11,867 bases of DNA. Origin: Hemicentrotus pulcherrimus (taxonomy: Eukaryota > Echinodermata > Echinoidea > Camarodonta > Strongylocentrotidae). The stretch spans positions 25,801 to 37,667 of the forward strand of contig BEXV01001891.1 in assembly GCA_003118195.1 (NCBI GenBank), written 5' to 3'. Made by a program: the position numbers and the translations under genes. Below the pieces are notes generated by a model. That model was given only the letters and a program-made list of their open reading frames with translations, ran no database searches and had not been told where the DNA came from. This document shows positions 1 through 7,985 of this stretch, in pieces; the first letter of the stretch is position 1; the number at the start of each line of letters is the position of its first letter.

Positions 1-533
1 TATGTCTTGACAGAATTGAAGTTACTATGTAGTATGTCATTATAATGAATATTATCTGGATCATTTTGTGATAAATTACATGTTTATGTTGTTACAAAAG
101 AAAACCCTGATTTAATGTTGAAAAAGAAAGAAAATAACAGATTTACAAAAACAAAAAGTTGGTGGGAGAGAGAGATATAGAGAAAGGGGATTTAAAAAAG
201 AATTTGCAAGGGGGAGGGTGGAGATTAGAGCAATACACGCACACTTAAACAAGTCCCTGTAATATAACAATGCCCGTAAATAAATTTTAAAATCTTTTGT
301 ATCTCCATCCGTACTCAAATTATTTGTCTTTCGAAAGAATTTTTCAGTTCCGAAACATTAACTTGCTCGTAAAATTGTTTTTGTTTTTTGTTTTTTGTTT
401 TGCTTTTTATGTTATTAAATCGAGTACACTCTAATCATATTACAAGTACTATTATTTTGTATGAATCAAACATCACCAATATTAGAATGAAAAACTAATG
501 TCTATCTACATGATCTAGAAGCAAATGGGAAAC
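1..533. other. AT-rich sequence downstream of the transmembrane exon, no clear gene
   Basis: No domain-bearing exon is recognisable. There is a purine-rich patch around 160-230 and a T-rich run around 377-410. On the minus strand a TTATATTACAG acceptor near 256-266 opens a frame in the phase the transmembrane exon would need, but the peptide is low in information and matches no family I know. It could be a cytoplasmic-tail exon, though I do not assert this. Confidence 0.4.
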
Positions 534-537
534 TTAC

Positions 538-622
538 TTAAGTAGAAACATGATCATCATGGCGACTAGGATAATTATGCCGATGACAACGATAATGGTT
601 ACCGTCCCCTCCATCGGGAAGC
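538..622 (-). CDS. Transmembrane-segment exon of the HYR/CUB/EGF gene
   Basis: After a TTTCTTCAG acceptor the phase-1 frame reads FPMEGTVTII followed by an unbroken hydrophobic run (VVIGIIILVAMMIMFLL) and then lysine. About 21 residues are hydrophobic, enough for one membrane-spanning helix. A type I orientation is inferred from the position after the HYR domains. Joining to HYR exon C keeps the frame: its final C plus the first GC makes an arginine codon. The exon ends at AA|GTAAGT, a strong donor in phase 2, so a cytoplasmic tail exon may follow. The same bases also read AAG TAA, so an unspliced transcript would stop one residue after the helix (stop at 534-536). No lesion is seen here. Confidence 0.72.
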
Positions 623-639
623 CTGAAGAAACTAAATGA

Positions 640-1036
640 AAACAATATTATTTGGATTGGAGCGCATAATAAGTAATTTTTTCTAAAATTAATAAGCCTT
701 AAACGAAAATAATCACCCACGCACACCTGCACACAAACCCAAACTTTTTCGTTATTCACTTTTTTCATCAATATCAAAATAATACAAATAGTTCTCCAAA
801 ATAGAATTCATTTTCATCATAATAACATAATTAAATAAACTTGATTTGCTTGTATAATTCATAAATTACGATTGGAAAAAAATTGACGAAATCAGTTATT
901 ATAATCGCCTCCCTTACTACCACACCCCAAACAACGCCCTCTATAGTCGGGGCTGTTTGGGATATTTTGGAGCACCAAATTTGGCCCAGAGGTAGCTTAT
1001 ACCATACTATTACGATTTCTCCAGGACGCCAAGATG
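640..1036. other. Intron sequence without recognisable feature
   Basis: AT-rich in its first part and more mixed from about 905. There is no splice-flanked domain exon on either strand. The segment 940-1036 resembles flank of the following tandem duplication and may belong to the same interspersed element. Confidence 0.4.
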
Positions 1037-1528
1037 GGCGCTCTCTGTGACTGGCATATTGGGCAAATCCAAAATGGCCGCCATCTGAGTTAAAGGACAA
1101 GCGTAGTTCCAAAAGGAGGCTAATATGATAACAAATTATATATTTATGGGGATTGGGGGGTCAGTGAATCTGAATAAAATGTTCTTTTATCGATTTGAGG
1201 TCTCCTTGGGGCTTTCACAGTTACTGGTCGTATTGGTCAAATCCAAAATTGCCACCATCTGATAGTTACAGGTCAAGTATAACAAAATATTGCAAAAAAT
1301 ATTGCAAAATTATTTACTTTACTTGTATCGAAGAGAACTGTTGCTGAGCTAGCGCCATGAGCGTCCCTGGACGGTGTGTGCGCTCTTTAAGTTTACACTA
1401 TTATTATTATTATTAAGTGTAGCTACAAAAGGAAATAGTCTAGTATGATAAGAGTTTATCTATTTATGGGGTTTTCGGGGTCAAAGAATCTGATTAAGAT
1501 GTTCTTTAATCAATTTTATGTCACCAAT
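1037..1528. repeat. Diverged tandem duplication, about 171-bp unit, second copy split by a retroposon
   Basis: Copy 1 (about 1037-1207) and copy 2 (about 1208-1281 plus 1422-1528) share ordered blocks. These include a CTGTGACTGG / CAGTTACTGG start, then CAAATCCAAAAT(G/T)GCC(G/A)CCATCTGA, then CAAAAGGA(G/A), then ATGATAA..TTTATGGGG, then GAATCTGA(A/T)(T/A)AA(A/G)ATGTTCTTT, and a final TC(T/A)CC. Copy 2 resumes exactly where the inserted element at 1282-1414 ends, so the duplication predates that insertion. No coding potential was recognised. Confidence 0.7.
1282..1414 (+). mobile_element. Short retroposon with GCGC hairpin and (ATT)n tail
   Basis: The element interrupts copy 2 of the tandem duplication, which fixes both edges. 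Flanking 7-mers AAGTATA (1275-1281) and AAGTGTA (1415-1421) look like a target-site duplication with one mismatch. The 3' part carries AGCGCC..GTGTGCGCT, then TTTAAGTTTACAC, then (TAT/ATT)n. A like-organised tail occurs in the element inside the CUB exon at 7225-7466. Such tails are typical of SINEs or 5'-truncated LINEs that end in a trinucleotide repeat. I see no A/B box, so I do not call it tRNA-derived. Confidence 0.62.
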
Positions 1529-1622
1529 CCAGTTTTACATGTATAAGGCTACAATGAAGTCCATTTTGAAAAGCGATAAAAACAGATAGAGCCCGTTGCA
1601 TAGCCCAATTTAGCTGTATGCA

Positions 1623-1654
1623 TACAGTGAGTCCACAAAAAAAAGTTTACACCT
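1623..1654 (+). mobile_element. Possible Tc1/mariner-like terminal repeat fragment
   Basis: TACAGTGAGTCCAC followed by an A-run and AGTTTACACC resembles the termini of Tc1/mariner-type elements, which start next to TA. No good inverted partner was found within the window; a weak T-run/AAGTTTCACC at about 2076-2095 is only loosely similar. It may be a relic or a coincidence. Confidence 0.25.
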
Positions 1655-1810
1655 AGAAAATTGCTAATTATTTTAAAAATCATCGATGAACATTAAACTG
1701 TTAAATGTCTTATGAAAGAGTGTTTTATCCCAAATCATTTGGTACCATTGTTGTGTGGTATGTGTTCACGCTTGGATGAACAGGAGACATTGTTTGCGAG
1801 AGTGCAAAAT

Positions 1811-2074
1811 TCGACTTGCGCCAAAGTTGCCTATGTGATGTTTGAATAAAACAATTGGGATTTGGGGTATTAATTCGGTCTTTGCAGATCCAAATAACAC
1901 CCCTAACAAAATTAATCATACCACACAAATCAAATATGTGTGTGTGGGTGTGTGTGACTTTGCCCTTTGCTAAAGACATATGCAATGCATTTCATGTGAT
2001 ACATTCAATCCATTCTCTCACTCCGCTAATCCCAACATAATGCATACTGAAGGCATCAGTTTGGCGCAAGTCGA
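1811..2074. repeat. 15-bp perfect inverted repeat with about 235-bp spacer
   Basis: TCGACTTGCGCCAAA at 1811-1825 is matched on the other strand at 2060-2074, with weaker similarity just inside (GTTGCCT versus CTGATGCCT). The spacing and size suggest the arms of a small degraded DNA element. The spacer holds a short TG-rich run at 1936-1955. Confidence 0.4.
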
Positions 2075-2254
2075 TGCCTTTTTTTAAGTTTCACCGTTTT
2101 AAAGTTAGGTCACAGGACCCCAGACCAGCTTTGCTTTGTGTTTTTCATAGATATGATTTTTCCTATCAATAAATAACTTTCAACGACACTTAATTTCACT
2201 TTTACTTAGGATGTGTATTGATTTCCTTAAACTGTTGAATTTTTGCCAAGAATT

Positions 2255-2460
2255 GAGACTGTTGTGGTTTTCTCGGCGAGAGGACTGAGAACAAAAGTAG
2301 ACAGAGATTAGGGATGGAAGTTGCTACGGGCCATCCTGAAAATAAGCTCTGGAGCTGTCGTGGGTTATCCTGTTGAAGCTGACTTTATTTTGATCTGTTA
2401 TTCTTGTATATTGTATGTTTGAAGCTTGGCGAATAAAAATCAAACAATCAATTAATCAAT
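2255..2460 (+). mobile_element. Probable 3' fragment of a non-LTR retrotransposon
   Basis: The stretch ends in AATAAAAATCAAACAATC followed by AATT/AATC repeats, the kind of A-rich degenerate tail seen at LINE 3' ends. The body upstream (TGGAAGTTGCTACGGGCCA and onward) is less AT-rich than its surroundings. No coding homology was found, the 5' limit is a guess, and no target duplication was identified. Confidence 0.3.
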
Positions 2461-2691
2461 GTTTGTGACATAATTATGAAAGAAAGCAATATTATACAAA
2501 GCCGAACTTAAGAGGGGTTAACAAATTTGAATCCAAGAACTTGATACCTATAAAACTTGGTACCACTTGCTTTTTTCATGATAAACATAGCTTTCTATTC
2601 ATTTTTTTTAAGCGGGTATAATATCGCATATCAAGCTGTATCTTGTAAAATTCATATTAATTGCATTTTTTACATATCATTTCTTACTTAC

Positions 2692-2954
2692 GAGGTTGAG
2701 AGGAAGGCCTATCGGCGATGGTGACAATAAACGAACAAAAGTTGATATTTCCGTATCTATCGGATGCAACGTAAACAACAGCCGTTGTTGACTCAGATGG
2801 GAAACTCGCATTCATTCGATAGTTTTGGATGATTGTCACAGGACCCGATGGATCATGCGCAGTTACCTCCGACCACGTGACGGCTCGAACACTTGACCCA
2901 TTTAGTGGTAGCGTGATGTCCGAGGGCAAGATAGAGTGGGTCCGGTGACGTCAG
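2692..2954 (-). pseudogene. HYR (hyalin repeat) exon C, one-base deletion
   Basis: The acceptor is TTTAATTCAG|CTGACG and the donor C|GTAAGTAAGA. Translation shows HYR landmarks: start DVTGPTLSCP, tryptophan in AVTWSEVTAHDPSGP, core AVVYVASDRYGN and the closing CSFIVTIA strand. The frame of the first ~13 residues (through SCP) differs by one from the rest (SDITLPLNG), so a base is missing within the CCC run at about 2925-2928. Exon length is 263; 264 would be a multiple of three and fit phase 1-1. The single base could be a homopolymer sequencing error or a real mutation. This is the HYR domain nearest the membrane and feeds the transmembrane exon. Confidence 0.85.
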
Positions 2955-3240
2955 CTGAATTAAATAATAATATAGAAATGGCAGAACCCGGGCGATAATA
3001 TGAAAATCTATTCAAATCAGTATGCATAATTTTAGCAAGACAATGGATTGCCATGGATACTTAATACAAAATACACTAGCAGTAGATTGGATTCACAACA
3101 CTGTAGATATGGTTAGTATTCTTGCCTTTGCGTTTCCAACCCAAAAGATTTGGCGGTGTTTCACTTACTATGTGATATTTAGAATAGACAAGATGGTAAT
3201 TGGCACAAGGTACAAATGACTCCAGATATCCAAAGATCTT
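2955..3240. other. Intron between HYR exons C and B, left part
   Basis: AT-rich sequence without a convincing exon. A GTAAGT on the minus strand near 3163-3168 has no acceptor-flanked domain behind it. An open frame on the plus strand at 3022-3219 has no recognisable protein features. Confidence 0.4.
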
Positions 3241-3817
3241 TTAAAGGGATAGTTGAGTTCTGGTAATTGCAGAGAGCGCTACACAAAATATTTTTTTTTT
3301 GGTAAGATAATGAAAAACTGAGTGTCAAATTTGAAAGAACATAATATTTTAAATGACAAAATCATCTTTGTTTGATCCAAATCGGTTCAGAGACGGCTGA
3401 AATATAACGATTTCTAATACTTGTGTACCACCACAAATATTAGATATTTTGAAGAAAAAAAATGAAAAAAACCGTTGAAAAAACGAAATAACGCCCTTTA
3501 CGTCGTATTTCAGCCAATGCTGATGTTGACTTTTTTGTATGATTTTCGTGTTGCTTATATTACCCTATAATTAGCCGGTTGATGTATTGTTATTTTTAAT
3601 TAATTAATTAACGGTCACCTTTTTAAAAAGTGGAGCTGAATTGGTATGATCGTATTGGCTAAATTTCACACATTTTGGGGTCTAAAATTACCTTCATATA
3701 GGTTCTAAAAGGGCACTAGAAATGTCATAGATAAGAATAAAAGCAATACCCATTTTTTTTACCCATGCATTTTGAAGGCATTTGCAGTCTGAAAACAGAA
3801 CTTAACTATCCCTTTAA
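3241..3817. mobile_element. piggyBac-like non-autonomous DNA transposon (MITE) with TTAA duplication
   Basis: TTAA at 3241-3244 and 3814-3817 flank a 569-bp element whose ends are inverted: AGGGATAGTTGAGTTCTG on the left and, read on the other strand, AGGGATAGTTAAGTTCTG on the right (one mismatch in 18). TTAA target duplication is the mark of piggyBac-superfamily elements. The interior is AT-rich, with T/A runs and TTAATTAATTAATTAA near 3596-3612, and has no transposase frame, so mobility would depend on a transposase made elsewhere. It sits in the intron between HYR exons B and C. Confidence 0.82.
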
Positions 3818-4224
3818 GTCTCTTCATCCGGTATAGCTAAATAAGGTGTGTGAAGTTCATGTTCCAATTTTCTTTTACAAAGAGTGCAATGTGATCTTAG
3901 CGTGCACGGATATGTCCCCATTTGGGCATTTTAAAACATTCACTGCCAAAGTAATAAAGGAACTTTGTGAACAACTATTATTTGTATTCGTGAGAAGAAT
4001 ACATCCACCTGTAAATCATAAAATGTACCGTCGATAAAATATAAATAATAAATATAACTTTCATGAGAACGTTTCCAGTATTCGTCTCGATGAGTTTTAC
4101 AATGTTGTACAAAACTCTTATTTTACATACCAATGCGCGGACTTTACTACAAACTGGCTCATTGGAACTTGTCGTTCTAACCTAAAGGACATTTCCCCTG
4201 ATTTAATAGTGGTTCTGGTGTAAC
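3818..4224. other. Intron sequence between the TTAA element and HYR exon B
   Basis: No exon or repeat is recognised. The minus-strand frame of HYR exon B stays open down to 4118, and a good-looking GTATGT donor occurs at about 4133, but its phase does not fit the next exon. Confidence 0.4.
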
Positions 4225-4476
4225 CCGTGACAGTTACGGTGAAAGAACAACTAGCCGTCTTATTGCTCATGTCTGTAGCTTCATATGTGACAAGGACTGG
4301 TATCTCGTCTGTTGAGAAGAGAGCACCAGAAGTCTCGGACGATTCTAGGACGACTCTTCCGGAGTCATCGCTAGCTGTCGGTGCAGTCCAGTTTACTGAC
4401 GTAAAAAGCTCCCACGGTGCCACGAAGACGTGGATGTCATCCGGACAATCAAAGATCTCTGGTTTGGTGATGTCAG
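4225..4476 (-). CDS. HYR (hyalin repeat) exon B, reading frame intact
   Basis: The acceptor CCCTTTGCAG|CTGACATC opens phase 1 and gives DITKPEIFDCPDDI. Conserved HYR features follow: SVNWTAPTASDDSG, then PVLVTYEATDMSN and CSFTVTVT. The two cysteines (in DCPDD and in CSF) are the pair normally bonded in HYR domains. There is no stop, and 252 bp (84 codons) is a typical HYR exon length. The phase-1 donor is G|GTTACA, which departs from GTRAGT at +3 and +5. A stronger GTATGT lies about 90 bases downstream but would give phase 2, which reads into a stop in HYR exon C. Either the weak donor is used or the site has decayed. Confidence 0.85.
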
Positions 4477-4509
4477 CTGCAAAGGGTTAATCGGTTAATT
4501 AAATTAACA

Positions 4510-5163
4510 TAAAGGCCCGGTCACACAGCCTTTCGCGTCTGTATCGGGGTAAAATTTCGCGATTTTTTTTTTGTCCGCGGTTGCCCGTGGGGGAAAATGT
4601 GCAAAATTGGCTTACCCGCGGTTTACCCGTGGTATGCCCGCGGAACAGACGCCGGCGACTGTTCCGCGTCCTTATCGCGGGTGAAGCGCGGCGGTACCGC
4701 GGCCTACCACGGGTTTACGTGGAGAAAGGCGTTTGTCCGTGCTTACACGCGGTACACACGCTAATGCACGTGATAACAACGCGGTACAGACGCGGAACAA
4801 ACGTGCTATGACCGTGCTTCACCCGCTAAAATTTCGCGTCCTACCGCGTATAACCACGTCTTAACCGCGGCCGTAGCACGTCCTAGCCCGTTCGTTGCGC
4901 GTCTGTACCGCGTCTTTACCGCGTGTGTACCACGTGTACGCCCGCGATAACCCGCGGTCTAAATTTTTGGGCAGCCCAAAACATTTTCGCGCGGCCAACC
5001 GCCTGTGGATTTCTTAATGCGTGTAACGACGGGTAAAGTGCGGCTGTATCGCGTCTTTATCGCGATCTCAAAGCGTCCAACAGCGTCTGCTTCACGGGCA
5101 AAAATTTTTGGCCGTGATTCGGCCGCGATACGCCCGTGGAGGGCTGTGTGACCGGGCCTTAAC
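4510..5163. mobile_element. CpG-rich MITE with 18-bp perfect terminal inverted repeats
   Basis: AGGCCCGGTCACACAGCC at 4513-4530 is perfectly inverted at 5143-5160, with TAA on both sides (4510-4512, 5161-5163). A TAA/TTA 3-bp duplication fits the PIF/Harbinger superfamily; TTAA occurs on the right only, so piggyBac is less likely. The 648-bp interior is dense in CpG and built from variants of CCGCGGT, CGCGTCT and TACCGCG, in sharp contrast with the AT-rich intron. It holds no transposase. Short open frames here are by-products of the base composition. Confidence 0.78.
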
Positions 5164-5275
5164 GTAGATGTACATGTATATTGGAAAATTAAACAACAAT
5201 CTTTTCAACAACAAAACCCCTAAGTAATAACACTACAATCGTATTTCGTATTAGATGACGAGGTAATTAACTTAC

Positions 5276-5365
5276 CTTCTATTACAAAGCAGTAGAAGTT
5301 TGTTGGGGTTTGGTGACAAATTTCCCGTATTGGGTCACATGGACCTGAGGCACAAAAGTCAACCT
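5276..5365 (-). CDS. Half EGF-like exon
   Basis: The exon is 90 bp, phase 1-1, with acceptor TTTCTTACAG and donor G|GTAAGTT. It encodes about 30 residues with four cysteines spaced C-x4-C-x6-C-x8-C (FCASGPC, then EICHQ, then FYC). This matches the first four cysteines of an EGF-like domain; the usual C-x-C and last loop are missing (FYCFVIEG at the end), so it is a shortened EGF module or a linker derived from one. It lies between two HYR exons. No frame lesion is seen. EGF assignment is moderate because of the missing cysteines. Confidence 0.68.
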
Positions 5366-5897
5366 CTGTAAGAAATCGGAAAGTGATGTTAATATTAAAT
5401 CCCAGTGGTCTCTATTTAATACAGAATCGATCAAGGGGAGCCAGAGGGTGCAAAATCAAAATTCCCGAGGAAGCCTACCGAAGACACTTTAACACTAGGG
5501 GATCTGGAGCCTTCTTAGGCCAGTCTATGGATCACCTGCTGGTTATGTTTTGAATGAAAAAATATGGTATCAAAAAATCAAATTAAAACCAAGGTCATTT
5601 CTTTCCCTCTCTATACTGTCTTTTCTTTTCTTTCTTCACCTCTTTTTCATTAATTTTTCCGCCATACGAATCAGAAAATGGTAACATGGAAATAACATTA
5701 TTCTAGTCAACAAACTCTAAACAAGATTTAATCGAAATTCTTAGGAAAAAAATATGTGAGTGCCAGACAGCTAGGAAATAATGAACCTAATTGACAGTGG
5801 TAACCTGAACCTGCTTCTTAAAACCTCTGTGTGAGATCAAAACATTTTTAGAATCGAAGCGACATTACCGTTTCACAAAATTTACAAAATGACTTAC
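5366..5897. other. Intron between half-EGF exon and HYR exon A
   Basis: AT-rich sequence with a pyrimidine-rich patch near 5598-5645. No exon, repeat pair or element terminus was recognised. Confidence 0.4.
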
Positions 5898-6123
5898 CTT
5901 CGACAGTGACATAGAAAAAGCATTGTCCTTCGTTGCAGGCTTCATCAGTAGCTGTGTAGATCAAAGCGTGGCGTCCAATGTCGAATCAGTGCCCGGAATT
6001 GTATTTGCTTTGTACGAACACCGGTCCCGAGGTCGTCGGTTCGACCCACGTCACAGAAGCGTTTTGTAAACCCGCCGATGCCTTCACAGTCTTGTGGGCA
6101 GACGATTACTGGTGGTGACAGGT
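5898..6123 (-). pseudogene. HYR (hyalin repeat) exon A, frameshift plus premature stop
   Basis: The acceptor is TTTATCCAG|AC and the donor G|GTAAGTC. The phase-1 start reads LSPPVIVCPQD, a normal HYR opening. The rest of the domain continues in another frame: ASVTWVEPTTSGP, then FDIGRHALIYTATDEACN and CFFYVTVEG. The frame change lies at about 6086-6094 (CAAGACTGTG), and the exon is 226 bp, one more than a multiple of three. Alignment to the other HYR exons favours loss of two bases. The second frame also has a TGA at 5986-5988, directly before FDIGRHAL. Two lesions in one exon argue for decay rather than a single read error. Confidence 0.82.
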
Positions 6124-6906
6124 CTGGATAAAGTGTAAAGGTTGAATTACAGTCATTTTAAATTGTCGTACAAGAAACTCTACGGCACAATTACGTTACC
6201 TTGATCTTTATTAAGTGCCTATATGAAAGCTAGTAAACAGTGGCGTGGCACGGGTTCAGGCGATGAGTGCATCAGCATCATTTGGGGTGGGGTAGAGGGG
6301 AGCTGTACTTATACACCGTTGGTTAAATGTGAATTTACAAGACCCCTTCGCATTATTAACCCTCTTTTTAACTTTTTCTAAAATGCCATTCATTGGAAAC
6401 ATTATATCGTTTCCCCCTGCTACTAGCTTTGATCCTATAGAGAAGAGAAGGGGAATGAAGTAGAATGTACGGTGATGGCACAATGAATGACGATATAAAA
6501 ATGTCGAGAGCCAGAACGAAGGAACACGTAATGTGTAGACGGGTGTGTGTGCCATGTGATAATAATGAATAGGGTGCGTATGTTAATGATGAATTACTCA
6601 GTCCGTATCAAGGAAGACATCGTCGTCAAAAAAATCATCCAGTATTTTTTTGAATTTCGTGTTAAACTATCTTTGATGATGACCTTCAATATTGTGCAAT
6701 AGCTGTTGGACCCAGGGCCGTAGCCAGAGTTTGATGGTTTTTTTCTTTGGGGGAGGGGACACATACACATGTAATTGATCGACGTCCTGGGGAGGGGTCT
6801 AAAAAAGTTCAACCGCTCTTGGAAATTTTTGGAGGGCACGTGCAGTGGCACACAAAAACTTTACTCACAATAGAGAAAATCATTTAACCAATCAGGAGGT
6901 GCTCAC
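6124..6906. other. Intron between CUB and HYR exon A, with possible DNA-transposon termini
   Basis: No exon is recognised. CAGTGGCGTGGCACGGG at 6238-6254 and CAGGGCCGTAGCCAG at 6713-6727 resemble the CAG-starting ends of hAT-like elements, the second followed by a G-rich patch (6748-6800). Both point the same way and no inverted partner was found for either, so they would be fragments. Two open frames on the minus strand here show no domain features. Confidence 0.35.
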
Positions 6907-7539
6907 CTGCGCTTGTCCAAATCACTTGAAAGCCAGCATTCTCCACACTCTTATCTGTCGAGAAATACAACCAAGCCGAGTCCGTATCATCAAGACTAAA
7001 ATTCTTCGGTACGCTGTTCCCTGAGAAGAAATGGACTTGGCGCTCTGGAATCATTTCTTCACGTAAGTCCAGATTGAATTCCACTTCCAGTCCTGGACCT
7101 ACCGTCAGTTCGTCCTTGAATTCTTCAACTTCGAATGGGTCGTTGAATGTGAAAATGATCCGAGTGGCGCCAGGGATGAATAGCAGGTACAAGATCCTGT
7201 CTCGAGCAACGTAGCGGTTAGGATTAAGTTGATTTATCAATTTATTTGTAACAAACTGTAATTTTGATTTTGTAACATAACTTATAGCATAACATATATT
7301 GTAATTTTGTCCTGAACAATGTTGTGTATTCATGGTGCTGTCTTCCCGGCTTTTGTTTCGTGTTAGGATCTCGCTTCACTTAATGGCTGCTGGGACAACA
7401 GAACCACAGCGCCTAGAAACAATGTATTAGGCGCGTTATAAATGTGATCTACTATTATTATTATTATTAGGATAGGACGGCGATTCGAATGTTCCGCTGC
7501 GGCAACTGGGGCAATAGCAAGTTATTATTGTTGCATCAG
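6907..7539 (-). pseudogene. CUB-domain exon split by a retroposon
   Basis: The acceptor AACACCAATACAG|CTGATG and donor G|GTGAGC bound 633 bp. The 5' part reads SGTFESPSYP, a classic CUB start, and is cut at the next residue. The 3' part resumes with NRYVARDRILYLLF, then RIIFTFNDPFEVEEFKDELT, VGPGLE, and closes with LYFSTDKS..AGFQVIWTSAG. Removing 249 bp (the 242-bp element plus one 7-bp duplication) joins SPSYP directly to NRYV and leaves 384 bp, a multiple of three. As it stands, the frame enters the element and stops at 7436-7438. Cysteines cluster before the CUB start (TCYCPSC); the usual internal CUB cysteines are absent, as in other divergent CUBs. CUB domains mediate extracellular protein binding. 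Confidence 0.88.
7218..7473 (+). mobile_element. Retroposon inserted in the CUB exon, 7-bp target duplication
   Basis: TTAGGAT at 7218-7224 and 7467-7473 is the target duplication. It falls within the CUB codons for Tyr-Pro-Asn and lets the exon be rejoined seamlessly. The element (7225-7466, 242 bp) lies antisense to the host gene and ends with AGCGCC..AGGCGCG, then TTATAAATGTGATC and (TAT/ATT)n. This tail matches in layout the one at 1282-1414, and resembles tails shared by L2/CR1-like LINEs and the SINEs that borrow their machinery. No RNA polymerase III boxes were confidently seen, so it may be a SINE or a 5'-truncated LINE. Its length plus duplication is a multiple of three, but it brings an in-frame stop. 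Confidence 0.85.
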
Positions 7540-7829
7540 CTGTATTGGTGTTAATGAAATAATTAAGCCATAATTTGTTGGTATTTCGAAATAATTGCTC
7601 ATTACGGGTCTTGGTAACATAGTTCAGATGAGAGAAGATGGTGACAAGGTAGTGACTTCAATGCTAGATGTACAATTAAAGATAATCTGAACGTTTGAAT
7701 GAAAACATTGGGGAACATTGGGAAAAACTAATCTGATCGAATCTTTAATTCTCCTAACTATATTATAACAAATTAATTACATTTTAGGTTATTGTAAATC
7801 GCCACAAAGCATAAATTGGCTCTAAATTC
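7540..7829. other. Intron upstream of the CUB exon
   Basis: AT-rich sequence with no feature recognised other than the acceptor region of the CUB exon at its left edge. Confidence 0.4.
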
Positions 7830-7985
7830 TTTTCACTTAAGTGCCCCTTTTATTTTGACAGGTGCCTGCTTTTTCTTTAAAGTAGGTGCCCTTTTTCATT
7901 TTGGTATTTGTCCCATTTTCCTTTTTGATAAGAGCACTTCCCTCTTCTCAAGTGCCCCTGTTAACCTCTCATACATGCCCAATTA
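7830..7985 (-). repeat. Minisatellite block in opposite orientation to the main array
   Basis: Four to six degenerate copies of a GTGCCCCTTTT-type unit. Read on the minus strand this is AAAAGGGGCAC followed by TT, the same unit as the array at about 8480-9215. The block lies just outside the left inverted arm of the foldback element, so it is either an inverted segment of the array or part of a second, older copy of the element. Confidence 0.65.

Noticed and set aside
538..777. 79-residue minus-strand frame across the transmembrane exon
   Set aside because: It uses another frame, crosses the acceptor at 623-625 and shows no hydrophobic helix.
3022..3219. 65-residue plus-strand open frame in the HYR C/B intron
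   Set aside because: No homology recognised, no splice or start context, and a length expected by chance in AT-rich DNA.
4227..4490. Plus-strand open frame
   Set aside because: It is the antisense shadow of HYR exon B, which has the recognisable domain and splice sites.
4581..4811. Plus-strand open frame rich in Arg, Gly and Val
   Set aside because: Lies inside the CpG-rich MITE; the frame stays open because the sequence is GC-rich with few stop codons.
6256..6851. Two minus-strand open frames of 99 and 85 residues in the CUB/HYR A intron
   Set aside because: No domain features; both fall in sequence with transposon-like termini and neither has exon-like splice signals.
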